From Thiomargarita sp. (GTDB lineage: Bacteria > Pseudomonadota > Gammaproteobacteria > Beggiatoales > Beggiatoaceae): a DNA stretch of 35,807 nt. Shown in pieces: positions 27,695 through 35,807 of this stretch. Location: positions 1 to 35,807 of the forward strand of contig DYRG01000007.1 of assembly GCA_020718845.1 (NCBI GenBank), read 5' to 3'. A model generated the notes under the pieces. It ran no database searches. It saw only the letters and a list, made by a program, of their open reading frames with translations, and was not told the origin of the DNA. Both the position numbers and the translations under genes were made by a program. Position 1 is the first letter of the stretch, and each line of letters starts with the position of its first letter.

Positions 27695-28219
27695 TTAATC
27701 CTCAAACCATGATTCTGTAAGTTTTAAATGTTTATCTTGCACCATTTCTCCCGCAAATATTCCCCAATTATTTTCAAATCCGAGAGGATCAGAAATTGGA
27801 ATACGAAATCGCCGCATAGTTGTATTTGTGACGGGTTTCTGGCGAGTGCGTAACCAATACAAATGTTGTTCACGCACATACATAGCAACATAGAAACTTG
27901 GAACAATAAAAAACTTCGGTAATTGTGTAAAACCACGCAATGCAACAAAACAATAAAATAAATTCAAATCCGCTAAAGTTTCATGTTTTGCAGTCATTGC
28001 CCAATGATAGCAGGGTTCATCCAAAAAAAGTAATTCACGGTGAGGATTATTACCAGTTGTTTTTACTTCAATTTTAAATAGCCGATTCAATTCAGAATTT
28101 GAAACAAGAATATCTACACCTTTTGTATTTGCTAGAGTGAACGTGGCTACTAAATTACGTTGCACAAGTTGCGCAAGAACATAAAATTCTCCAGCTAAAC
28201 CTATTTGTGTTCTATCCAT
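27695..28219 (-). CDS. PD-(D/E)XK nuclease-like protein
   Basis: The 174-residue product starts GLAGEFYVLAQLVQRNLVA, followed by GVDILVSN and FKIEVKTTG. This G-x-x-GE ... GvD ... EVKt arrangement is that of small PD-(D/E)XK endonuclease-fold proteins. The candidate active-site residues are E11, D36, E51 and K53. The C-terminal half (FYVAMYVREQHLYWLRTR) resembles nothing I can name. It lies in the pyrG-kdsA operon (36 bases after pyrG, 6 before kdsA), where the usual gammaproteobacterial order has no such gene. Function is unknown: repair, restriction-like or intron-associated activities are possible. The fold assignment is by motif only. Confidence 0.7.
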   Translation of the reverse strand: MDRTQIGLAGEFYVLAQLVQRNLVATFTLANTKGVDILVSNSELNRLFKIEVKTTGNNPHRELLFLDEPCYHWAMTAKHETLADLNLFYCFVALRGFTQLPKFFIVPSFYVAMYVREQHLYWLRTRQKPVTNTTMRRFRIPISDPLGFENNWGIFAGEMVQDKHLKLTESWFED

Positions 28220-28255
28220 ACAAACCTAATTTGTTATATAAAGTTGTTCAACTAA

Positions 28256-29923
<1,668 letters not shown>

Positions 29924-30076
29924 TTATTTTCTCAATCACAAATGATATACCCATGTTTTTAATATGTATATACGGTGATTTATAACTAAAGAAAGGAAAA
30001 TATTGAGAAAGGATCGATCAACTTAGCATATATTTTATAATTTCTAAAATAAAATGCTAAATTGATAACTATTTGA

Positions 30077-30733
30077 TTATTTTAAAGTTTTTACGCCATT
30101 ATCGCTGCCTAATAATAAAACATCAGCGGGACGTTGGGCAAATAAACCATTGGTAACAACGCCAACGATTTGATTTAAAGCAGTTTCTAATTTGACGGGT
30201 TCAGCAATGTGTAAGTTGTGAACGTCTAAAATAATGTTTCCATTATCCGTTACAAAGTTTTCTCGCCACACAGGTCGACCGCCTAATTTAACGATTTCTC
30301 TTGCAACATAACTCCGCGCCATTGGAATGACTTCAACAGGTAAAGGAAATGTTCCTAAGGTATCCACTAATTTACTATCGTCGGCAATACAAATAAAACT
30401 TTTTGCAACGGCTGCAACGATTTTTTCTCTGGTTAATGCGCCGCCGCCGCCTTTAATTAAATGTAAGTAATGATTGCTTTCATCTGCGCCGTCGACATAA
30501 ATAGAAATTTCATTCACACCATTTAAATCATAAACTGGAATACCGTGTGATTTCAAACGGTTAGCAGTAGCTTCAGAACTTGCAACCGTGCCTTCAATTT
30601 TGTGTTTAATGGTTGCTAAAGCGTCGATGAAATGGTTGGCGGTGCTACCCGTTCCTACCCCAATAATCATGTCTTGTTTGACGTATTCTAATGCGGCATA
30701 AGCCACTTGTTTCTTTTTATCATCTGCGTTCAT
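30077..30733 (-). CDS. rpiA: Ribose-5-phosphate isomerase A
   Basis: RpiA interconverts ribose-5-phosphate and ribulose-5-phosphate in the pentose phosphate pathway. The 218-residue protein (E. coli 219) shows the family motifs [16 protein letters not shown]-like ([12 protein letters not shown]), [38 protein letters not shown] and ADDSKLV, with catalytic Asp and Glu in the DGADE and ALTREK segments. It stands as a single gene between the cold-shock gene and pyrG. The csp terminator separates it from upstream transcription, so it must have its own promoter in 30734-30841; I see no convincing hexamer pair there. Confidence 0.97.
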   Translation of the reverse strand: MNADDKKKQVAYAALEYVKQDMIIGVGTGSTANHFIDALATIKHKIEGTVASSEATANRLKSHGIPVYDLNGVNEISIYVDGADESNHYLHLIKGGGGALTREKIVAAVAKSFICIADDSKLVDTLGTFPLPVEVIPMARSYVAREIVKLGGRPVWRENFVTDNGNIILDVHNLHIAEPVKLETALNQIVGVVTNGLFAQRPADVLLLGSDNGVKTLK

Positions 30734-30841
30734 TTTGGTTTTCCAATGTTATATTTTAAGAGGAGATTTTAAATGATTTTTGAAAAGGTGTTGCTTAAAA
30801 AATTCAATGCTTTTTTTTAGAACATAAAAAATAACAAAAAC

Positions 30842-30874
30842 AAAAAAAAGCGAACTGTCGTGAAACAATTCGCT
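30842..30874 (-). terminator. Intrinsic terminator of the cold-shock gene
   Basis: AGCGAACTGT (30849-30858) pairs with ACAATTCGCT (30865-30874) with one mismatch and a six-base loop. On the minus strand a T-run follows the stem (plus-strand A run 30842-30849). It lies just past the csp stop at 30893. Confidence 0.85.
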
Positions 30875-30892
30875 CTTTTAAAAAAGGTTTAA

Positions 30893-31099
30893 TTAGATCG
30901 CTGTAACGTTTTCAGCTTGATCGCCTTTTTTACCTTTGGTAACGTCAAATTGAACACGTTGACCTTCTGCTAAGGTTTTGAATCCGCTGCCTGCGATTGC
31001 ACTAAAATGTACAAACACATCATTTTTATCATTACCACCATCGCGTGAAATAAAGCCAAATCCTTTGGATTCATTAAACCATTTAACCGTGCCTTGCAT
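30893..31099 (-). CDS. Cold-shock protein, CspA family
   Basis: This small OB-fold protein binds single-stranded RNA and DNA and acts as an RNA chaperone. The 68-residue product has RNP1 KGFGFI and RNP2 VFVHFS and the N-terminal [14 protein letters not shown]. These are full-length family features. A GAGG site lies 7-8 bases before the ATG. It has its own promoter (31202-31231), a leader with a GAAA-capped hairpin and an intrinsic terminator, so it is a monocistronic unit. Whether it is cold-induced or constitutive cannot be read from the sequence. Confidence 0.96.
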   Translation of the reverse strand: MQGTVKWFNESKGFGFISRDGGNDKNDVFVHFSAIAGSGFKTLAEGQRVQFDVTKGKKGDQAENVTAI

Positions 31100-31127
31100 T
31101 TTTTTACCTCAATAACTTACTAAATAT

Positions 31128-31145
31128 TGACAAGTTTCCTTGTCA
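31128..31145 (-). promoter_or_regulatory. GAAA-tetraloop hairpin in the csp mRNA leader
   Basis: On the minus strand TGACAAG, GAAA, CTTGTCA form a perfect 7-bp stem with a GNRA-type loop. It lies inside the predicted leader (about 31195 to 31100), about 17 bases before the ribosome-binding site. No T-run follows, so it is not a terminator. Confidence 0.55.
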
Positions 31146-31179
31146 GCCTTACACCCGCTAAGATTTGTATCTGTCAAAT

Positions 31180-31209
31180 TTTACATAGCAAAGTAAAGGA
31201 TACTATAAT
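31180..31209 (+). promoter_or_regulatory. Candidate sigma70 promoter for the LRR gene
   Basis: TTTACA (31180-31185), an 18-base spacer, then a perfect TATAAT (31204-31209). Transcription would start near 31216, about 130 bases before the ATG at 31346. The -10 overlaps the -10 of the divergent csp promoter. Confidence 0.5.
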
Positions 31210-31231
31210 GTAACTTATTGGGGGATGTCAA
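31202..31231 (-). promoter_or_regulatory. Sigma70 promoter of the cold-shock gene
   Basis: On the minus strand a perfect TTGACA (31231-31226), an 18-base spacer, then TATAGT (31207-31202; five of six). Transcription would start near 31195 and give a leader of about 95 bases, in keeping with the long leaders of csp genes. Confidence 0.7.
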
Positions 31232-31345
31232 ATTGATAAACGTTTAAAAAACAATCTTTTTTAAAGCGAAGCCCTTAAAATAAAGCCTTGAGTGGGTGTG
31301 AAAATTTTTTAACGCCCAAACCTAAATGAATACAAGGGGAATAAA

Positions 31346-33439
31346 ATGTTGCGTCATCTTTGGACAGCGTTATATGTGGTTATTATTGCGATGCTTCCGA
31401 CCAGCAGTTGGGCGTTGTGTTATTACTTGGTGGATCAACAAGGTAACGTGCAATCTTCAATTTATCCGCCTTACGATTTGAGTTATCCGTCCGATCAATT
31501 ATCGCCCGCCGAACGCGCCCGCCGTGCCCAACTGGGTCATTTGATTATCGGTGCTCGAGTCCCAACTTGCAACAATCAACCCTTTTCTCCGCCCAAAATC
31601 GCTAAAACACAACCTGTTGATTCTAATAAAAAAGTCGATAACACAACTACCACTCAAAATGCGCCTCCGCTTAAAAAACCACTCACCCCAACCGAAATCC
31701 AAGAAGCCACTAAATCATTTCAAAAAACTGAAGAAAATCAACAAATTACAACAAGACCCGCGTCAAAACCATTGCCCACAGTCGAAGAGCCTTTAAAGGA
31801 AACTAAAAAAACTGAAGTCGTAAAAGAAGAAACAACTCAACCCGTTAAAACACCATCTGCAAAAGAAAAGCCCGTTGAAAATCAACAAGTTGCATCAACG
31901 CCAGCCGTCACGCAAGCAAAAGAACCGCCTTTAGCGACGACGAAAGAAACTGTAAAAGAAAAAACAGAGCAACCTGCCGAAAAACTTGCTGAAAAACAAG
32001 CCATTCAAATTACTGAAAATATGGCATTACAAGCGATTCAATCTATTGATGATACTTTAAGCAGACGAGATTTGGTTTCTTATCGTAAATTATTAGCCCC
32101 GTCTTTAGAAGTCGGCGAATCAAAAAGCGGCAAATTAAAAATGCAAAAACTCACCGCCGAAACCTATAGCAAACAATTAGAACAAGCCTTATCAAAAATT
32201 GCTCGTTATGAATTAAAACATATCGACCCAAAAATAACGATTGATCATGAGAAATCTCAAGCAACCGTTAATTCAGAAGTTCATGTGCGTTTGGAGTTTC
32301 AAGATGCTTTAGAAACCAGTAAAACTTACGGTGAAATCACAACCTTTAATTTGGTAAATGAAAAATTGTTATTAAGCCGTTTAGCGGTGATTGCAAATGC
32401 ACCAAAATCAACGCCTCAAACTGCACCCGCTGTTTCAGAAACAAAACAACCTGTTGATCGTTGTAAAGGCATTAGTGAAATCCCAGAAACCGAATGTCAA
32501 TCTTTAGTTGAATTATATGAAACCACCGACGGCGATAAATGGAAGAATAAAAAGAATTGGTTTAAAACGAAACAACCTTGTCAATGGTTTGGCGTAACTT
32601 GCGTTAATAATCATGTGGTTACGATTAAATTGGATAAAAACCAACTTAATGGAAATGTACCTAATTTAAGTGGTTTAACCGTGTTAAAAATCCTTAATTT
32701 ATCCAGAAATAATTTAACAGGAGGATTACCGTCGTTTAATGCGTTATTGGAATTAGAAGTTTTAGCGTTGGACAATAACAAATTAAATGGACGTTTGCCC
32801 GAATTAAATCATTTGAAAATGTTGAGGATTTTAGAATTAAATAAAAACCAATTAACGGGTAATCTTCCTAATTTGGATAATTTTATAGAATTGGAAGAAA
32901 TTAATTTGAGCGACAATCAATTTGTCGGTGATTTGCCAAGTTTGAAAAAAATGAACAAACTTCAAAAATTTGCAATCTATAATAATCAATTAACAGGGAA
33001 TTTACCTGAATTAGATCAATTGGTCAGTTTGAAATCGATGCACTTATCTGGAAATCGTTTGACGGGACAAATCCCAGATGTGAGCAACTTATTGCAATTA
33101 GAATCGCTTAATTTGAGCGTTAATCAATTATCTGGAAATTTGCCGATTGGTTTGTCAAAATTAGCGAATTTGAAATGGTTGCAATTAGAAAGCAATCAAT
33201 TGAGTGGAAAAATACCTGATTTGAAAGATTTGCCTAAATTAAGTATTTTAAAACTTCAAAATAATCAATTATGCGGAGAAATTCATGAGGGATTGAGATT
33301 GAGTGGTTTAAAAGAAGCAAACAGTGAATTACAAATTCAAAACAACCATTTAACCGCCGATCATCAAGAATTATTGAGTTTCTTAGAAAGCAAAATTCCA
33401 AATTGGCAAACCACTCAGAAACCTCAGGCTTGTGAATGA
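31346..33439 (+). CDS. Secreted plant-type leucine-rich-repeat protein
   Basis: The 697-residue protein has a signal peptide (about 1-23, PTSSWA before LCYYLVD). A short N-terminal Cys-containing region (24-75) precedes a long Pro/Lys/Thr/Glu-rich linker (about 80-220). A folded region (about 222-350, ENMALQAIQSIDDTLSRRDL) looks like an NTF2/SnoaL-like domain. A plant-type LRR cap follows (C373, C384, C412, C419; PCQWFGVTC), then about ten LRRs (424-673) of the L-x-G-x-L/I-P class. An AAGGGG site precedes the ATG. It is likely periplasmic or exported and binds other proteins or surface polymers. No anchor or sorting signal is seen at the C-terminus. Its role is unknown. Confidence 0.85.
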   Translation: MLRHLWTALYVVIIAMLPTSSWALCYYLVDQQGNVQSSIYPPYDLSYPSDQLSPAERARRAQLGHLIIGARVPTCNNQPFSPPKIAKTQPVDSNKKVDNTTTTQNAPPLKKPLTPTEIQEATKSFQKTEENQQITTRPASKPLPTVEEPLKETKKTEVVKEETTQPVKTPSAKEKPVENQQVASTPAVTQAKEPPLATTKETVKEKTEQPAEKLAEKQAIQITENMALQAIQSIDDTLSRRDLVSYRKLLAPSLEVGESKSGKLKMQKLTAETYSKQLEQALSKIARYELKHIDPKITIDHEKSQATVNSEVHVRLEFQDALETSKTYGEITTFNLVNEKLLLSRLAVIANAPKSTPQTAPAVSETKQPVDRCKGISEIPETECQSLVELYETTDGDKWKNKKNWFKTKQPCQWFGVTCVNNHVVTIKLDKNQLNGNVPNLSGLTVLKILNLSRNNLTGGLPSFNALLELEVLALDNNKLNGRLPELNHLKMLRILELNKNQLTGNLPNLDNFIELEEINLSDNQFVGDLPSLKKMNKLQKFAIYNNQLTGNLPELDQLVSLKSMHLSGNRLTGQIPDVSNLLQLESLNLSVNQLSGNLPIGLSKLANLKWLQLESNQLSGKIPDLKDLPKLSILKLQNNQLCGEIHEGLRLSGLKEANSELQIQNNHLTADHQELLSFLESKIPNWQTTQKPQACE
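32615..33364 (+). repeat. In-frame LRR repeat array, 69-base period
   Basis: About ten units of usually 23 codons, pattern L-x-x-L-x-x-L-x-L-x-x-N-x-L-x-G-x-L/I-P. The units differ at most other positions, and codon choice varies, so the DNA is diverged rather than a recent tandem expansion. The seventh unit has an extra residue and the last is irregular. Confidence 0.85.
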
Positions 33440-33441
33440 AA

Positions 33442-34356
33442 CTACGCTAATTCAATGATAGAACCTTCTCGAGCAAGATGACATTGCAAGGGAGCGTTTC
33501 TTTCACTAATTAAACGCAGAGCATCGCGGTGCAAATCTTCCATTTTATCGTCGTTATACGCGGGATCAACGTGAAATAAATATAAATCTTTCACACCCGC
33601 TTCAATTGCATAATCAACGGTATCTAAATAACACGAATGTCCCCAGCCCCGTTTCTTTTGATAATCAGCGGGCGTATATTGCGCATCATGAATAAAAATA
33701 TCTACATCTTTCAAGATGTTAAGTGCACTTTGACGTTCTTCAACGAGCATTGCATTTAAGATTTCAAGTTCTTCGGGGTCTAATTCATTGGCGCGTAATT
33801 TTAGATTTTGTTCAATAAAATAGAGTTCATTATCAGACACATACACAATACTTTTATCGCCAATATCAATGCGATAACCAAAAGTTGTACCAGGATGATG
33901 AACGTTGAAAGGCGTAATTTTGAAATCACCCCAAATGACTTGATTATTTGAATTTAGCTCTAAATAATTGGTTTCTGCCATCCACGTTTCTAGTTCAACG
34001 GGAAAGTAAGGATTTTGCATTTGTCCGCCGAGCGATTTTTCTATGTCTTTGCCGTTTTGACTAGGTCCAAAGAAATTCACTTTCCAACCGGGTACAAATG
34101 CGGGAACAAAAAAAGGTAAGCCAGAAATGTGATCCCAATGATAATGGGTCATTAAAATAGTGACTTCTCGAATTGCACTTTGTCCCAATAATGAATTGCC
34201 AAGCGGAATAATACCCGTTCCACCGTCGCAGATAAGCACTTGATCATTATAGTTAATTTCTACGCAAGAGGTGTTGCCGCCCACTTTAAGATGCGAACTA
34301 AACGGGGCTGGATAAGAACCGCGCACGCCCCAAAACCGCAAATAAGGCTTATTCAT
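33442..34356 (-). CDS. Metallo-beta-lactamase-fold hydrolase (phosphodiesterase-like)
   Basis: The 304-residue soluble protein begins RFWGVRGSYPAP and GGNTSCVEI, as in phosphodiesterase-type (PhnP/RNase Z-like) members of the fold. The metal site is complete: THYHWDH (H71, H73, D75, H76), a His in NVHHPG (H153/H154), D175 (YVSDNE), and H262 (FHVDP); HDAQYT (223-228) and GHS (H240) are also typical. The ATG overlaps the stop of the receiver gene upstream by 4 bases. It may hydrolyse a nucleotide or phosphodiester signal under control of that receiver; the substrate is not known. Confidence 0.87.
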   Translation of the reverse strand: MNKPYLRFWGVRGSYPAPFSSHLKVGGNTSCVEINYNDQVLICDGGTGIIPLGNSLLGQSAIREVTILMTHYHWDHISGLPFFVPAFVPGWKVNFFGPSQNGKDIEKSLGGQMQNPYFPVELETWMAETNYLELNSNNQVIWGDFKITPFNVHHPGTTFGYRIDIGDKSIVYVSDNELYFIEQNLKLRANELDPEELEILNAMLVEERQSALNILKDVDIFIHDAQYTPADYQKKRGWGHSCYLDTVDYAIEAGVKDLYLFHVDPAYNDDKMEDLHRDALRLISERNAPLQCHLAREGSIIELA

Positions 34357-34751
34357 GAGATTTCTTGAGGGATAATTTTAGCGTATTTGAAAACGAGTTC
34401 ACGGATTTCTTTAAACTTGATGGGTTTAATCATAAAATCCAATGCACCCAGTTGTTTAGCCACGCCTCGATCTTGCATATAATCTTTAGAAGTGACCATA
34501 ATGACGGGGGTTTGTTCTTGGAGAGGAATACTGCGTAATTGTTTGAGGAAAGTTAAACCATCCATCCCAGGCATCACAATATCTAAAAACAACAAATCAG
34601 GAGAATGTTTGGACAAATACGGCAGCGCGGCGGCAGGTGAAGGAAAACTCACGAAATTTACGGCGAGTTTTTGCAAGCTGATGCGATAGACCCCAATAGA
34701 AGTCGGACTGTCATCCACCACAACGATGGTTGGCATTTTCCCTGTTGTCAT
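34353..34751 (-). CDS. Stand-alone response regulator receiver protein
   Basis: The 132-residue CheY-like protein is a single receiver domain: D13/D14 (VVVDDSP), phospho-acceptor D57 (LLFLDIVMPGMDG), T86 and K109 (FMIKPIKF). It has no output domain. It overlaps the metallo-beta-lactamase-fold gene by 4 bases (ATGA), so the two are probably made together and may interact. A second in-frame ATG at 34736 (residue 6) has a closer AGGG site and could be the true start. It follows the tRNA gene by 49 bases with no clear terminator between, so read-through from the tRNA promoter is possible. Confidence 0.93.
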   Translation of the reverse strand: MTTGKMPTIVVVDDSPTSIGVYRISLQKLAVNFVSFPSPAAALPYLSKHSPDLLFLDIVMPGMDGLTFLKQLRSIPLQEQTPVIMVTSKDYMQDRGVAKQLGALDFMIKPIKFKEIRELVFKYAKIIPQEIS

Positions 34752-34800
34752 TTGATGGAAACCCTGTGGGGTACAAAAAACGCCTAAGTAAAATAAAAAG

Positions 34801-34874
34801 TGGTGCCCCGAGAGGGAATCGAACCCCCGACTGATGATTACAAGTCAACTGTTATACCATTTAACTACCAGGGC
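34801..34874 (-). tRNA. tRNA-Thr (anticodon TGT)
   Basis: The minus strand folds into a complete cloverleaf of 74 bases with encoded CCA: acceptor GCCCTGG/TCGGGGC, D stem GTTA/TAAC, anticodon loop CTTGTAA with TGT at positions 34-36, variable loop AGTC, and T arm GGGGG-TTCGATT-CCCTC. The anticodon stem GTTGA/TCATC contains one T-T mismatch. Thr identity rests on the anticodon. Confidence 0.93.
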
Positions 34875-34904
34875 TTTGGTGTCATTCCAAAACAAAGTGA
34901 GCGC

Positions 34905-34933
34905 ATTTTAAGCTATTTCTTACTCAAACGCAA
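34905..34933 (-). promoter_or_regulatory. Stable-RNA promoter of tRNA-Thr
   Basis: On the minus strand TTGCGT (34933-34928), a 17-base spacer, TAAAAT (34910-34905), then a GC-rich discriminator GCGC. A start near 34898 leaves a 5' leader of about 24 bases. The GC-rich discriminator is a mark of stringently controlled stable-RNA promoters. Confidence 0.65.
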
Positions 34934-35036
34934 TTATTCTCACCAATATTCTTTAAAAGCAAAAATCTCTTTATAAACAAAGTGTTAGGTTGATTTACAC
35001 AAAAATAAAAGATAATTTTATGAAATTATGATCGAA

Positions 35037-35633
35037 TTATTCTACTTTGCGGATTTGACCTTTTAAGCCTTTTTCTTTTTTGAGTAATTTGAGCTGTTGT
35101 TTAGCGGCTTCTTCGGTTTCTTGGGGTTTCAATTGGATTTTGTACCATTCACCCGATTTAATGACTTCGGCGGGTAATTTTTTCTCGGTTAACTCATTTG
35201 CAAGTTTCTCTGCACGGTCTTTATCTTTTCCACTTGCCACTTGCACATACCATTTCTTATCTCCTTTCTCGGTTTTTTTAGTTTTATTTTCTTTGATATT
35301 TTCTTCATCGTCTTCGTCATCCATTGTTTCGGCGGTGGTGTCGGAGCTGCTCGACATGGGTTTGCCGTTCAAATCCAAAAACACAAAACGATTGATTAAG
35401 GGATATTTAAATTGAGGATTAATTTCATTAGAATCAGAAGGTTGTGCGACTGTTTTAATTTCATCAGGCAATGGGGCGCGCAAAGCATACGCCGTTCCGC
35501 CAGAAATGCCCAGCAAGGCTTTCAAAAGTGCGTACAATAAAATCATCAATAAAATCAAAACAATAGCTCCGACCGCACGTTGTTTTGGATCGTAAATTTC
35601 GCTTGGAGAATGACGGATATTTGGTTGCGTCAT
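35037..35633 (-). CDS. SPOR-domain membrane protein (DedD-like)
   Basis: The 198-residue protein has a short cytoplasmic N-terminus, one membrane helix (about 20-42, AVGAIVLILLMILLYALLKA) and a periplasmic stretch. An acidic then Lys-rich linker (about 95-125) leads to a C-terminal SPOR domain (about 126-198: WYVQVASGKDKDRAEKLANE, WYKIQLKP). SPOR domains bind denuded septal peptidoglycan, so a role at the division site is likely, as for DedD. The folC, cvpA and purF genes that often flank dedD are not seen. The stop lies 104 bases before the tRNA promoter, and the upstream gap has no recognisable promoter. Confidence 0.87.
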   Translation of the reverse strand: MTQPNIRHSPSEIYDPKQRAVGAIVLILLMILLYALLKALLGISGGTAYALRAPLPDEIKTVAQPSDSNEINPQFKYPLINRFVFLDLNGKPMSSSSDTTAETMDDEDDEENIKENKTKKTEKGDKKWYVQVASGKDKDRAEKLANELTEKKLPAEVIKSGEWYKIQLKPQETEEAAKQQLKLLKKEKGLKGQIRKVE

Positions 35634-35703
35634 GGCATTAAAACTTAACTAAAGAAATCAAAGCATTTAAGTATAAAACATAACGCTTTTTCTTAAAAGA
35701 AAT

Positions 35704-35734
35704 AAAAAAACCTACCGTTTTTGACGCGGTAGGT
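35704..35734 (-). terminator. Intrinsic terminator of a minus-strand gene entering from the right edge
   Basis: CCTACCG (35711-35717) pairs with CGGTAGG (35727-35733). On the minus strand the stem is followed by seven T (plus-strand A run 35704-35710). It lies about 50 bases after a minus-strand stop at 35783-35785. Confidence 0.85.
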
Positions 35735-35782
35735 GTGGGGATGTAGCCTAAATGATGAGGCTAAAAGGAGAGAGGATAAATT

Positions 35783-35807
35783 TTAACCGCGAATTCCTTT
35801 TCCTTCG
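35783..35807 (-). CDS. Possible 3' end of an unidentified gene (cut by window edge)
   Basis: The minus-strand frame ends E-G-K-G-I-R-G then TAA (35783-35785). The strong terminator just downstream supports a gene ending about here. Seven codons are too few to name it, and the other frames at the edge cannot be ruled out. Confidence 0.3.

Noticed and set aside
30773-30820. 15-codon plus-strand frame with an AGGAGA site in the rpiA-csp gap
   Set aside because: Such a frame is likely by chance in AT-rich sequence; no promoter or downstream plus-strand gene makes sense of it.
32615-33364. Tandem DNA repeat of 69 bases as a possible satellite or recent expansion
   Set aside because: The periodicity is that of the LRR protein repeat; the nucleotide copies are strongly diverged.

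Overview
The window reads as chromosomal DNA of a low-GC, Gram-negative gammaproteobacterium. LPS genes (lptD, kdsA), type II secretion parts, a cbb3 oxidase with a consensus FNR-type site and an rsxA gene of gammaproteobacterial type point there. The long multi-PAS kinases, TIR/ATPase proteins and plant-type LRR protein resemble what is common in Thiotrichales such as Beggiatoaceae. That placement is inference; no rRNA or other taxonomic marker is present.

Layout. 1-864: 3' part of an E. coli-like rtcB (RNA ligase). 918-1496: a solitary rsxA. 1787-4976: ccoNOQP (cbb3 oxidase) on the minus strand, with an FNR-type site and matching -10 upstream at 5208-5249. 5310-10290: two minus-strand sensor kinases in one operon (a six-PAS kinase, then a REC-first kinase), which share a C-terminal module. 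10395-12761: a PilJ-sensor hybrid kinase with two receiver domains. 12758-13186: nikR.

13263-24762: nine closely packed plus-strand genes: an ABC-2 polysaccharide exporter (permease and ATPase), gspF, a lipidated gspD secretin, lptD, the short ccoS (56 codons), a TIR-ATPase, a membrane ATPase with a long glycine zipper, and a periplasmic DUF302-like protein. 24806-29875: a minus-strand eno / methyltransferase / kdsA / PD-(D/E)XK-like / pyrG cluster. 30077-31099: rpiA and a cold-shock gene with a structured leader. 31346-33439: a secreted plant-type LRR protein. 33442-34751: a REC plus metallo-beta-lactamase-fold pair. 34801-34874: tRNA-Thr(TGT). 35037-35633: a SPOR-domain protein. A terminator and the last codons of a further minus-strand gene close the window.

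How the genes fit together. ccoNOQP and the distant ccoS make and mature a high-affinity terminal oxidase, probably switched by an FNR/ANR regulator under low oxygen. lptD, kdsA, gspD/gspF and the exporter build the outer envelope. The most novel-looking part is the overlapping TIR-ATPase and glycine-zipper membrane-ATPase pair (20553-24274), which looks like a two-component conflict or cell-death module lying inside an envelope-biogenesis operon.
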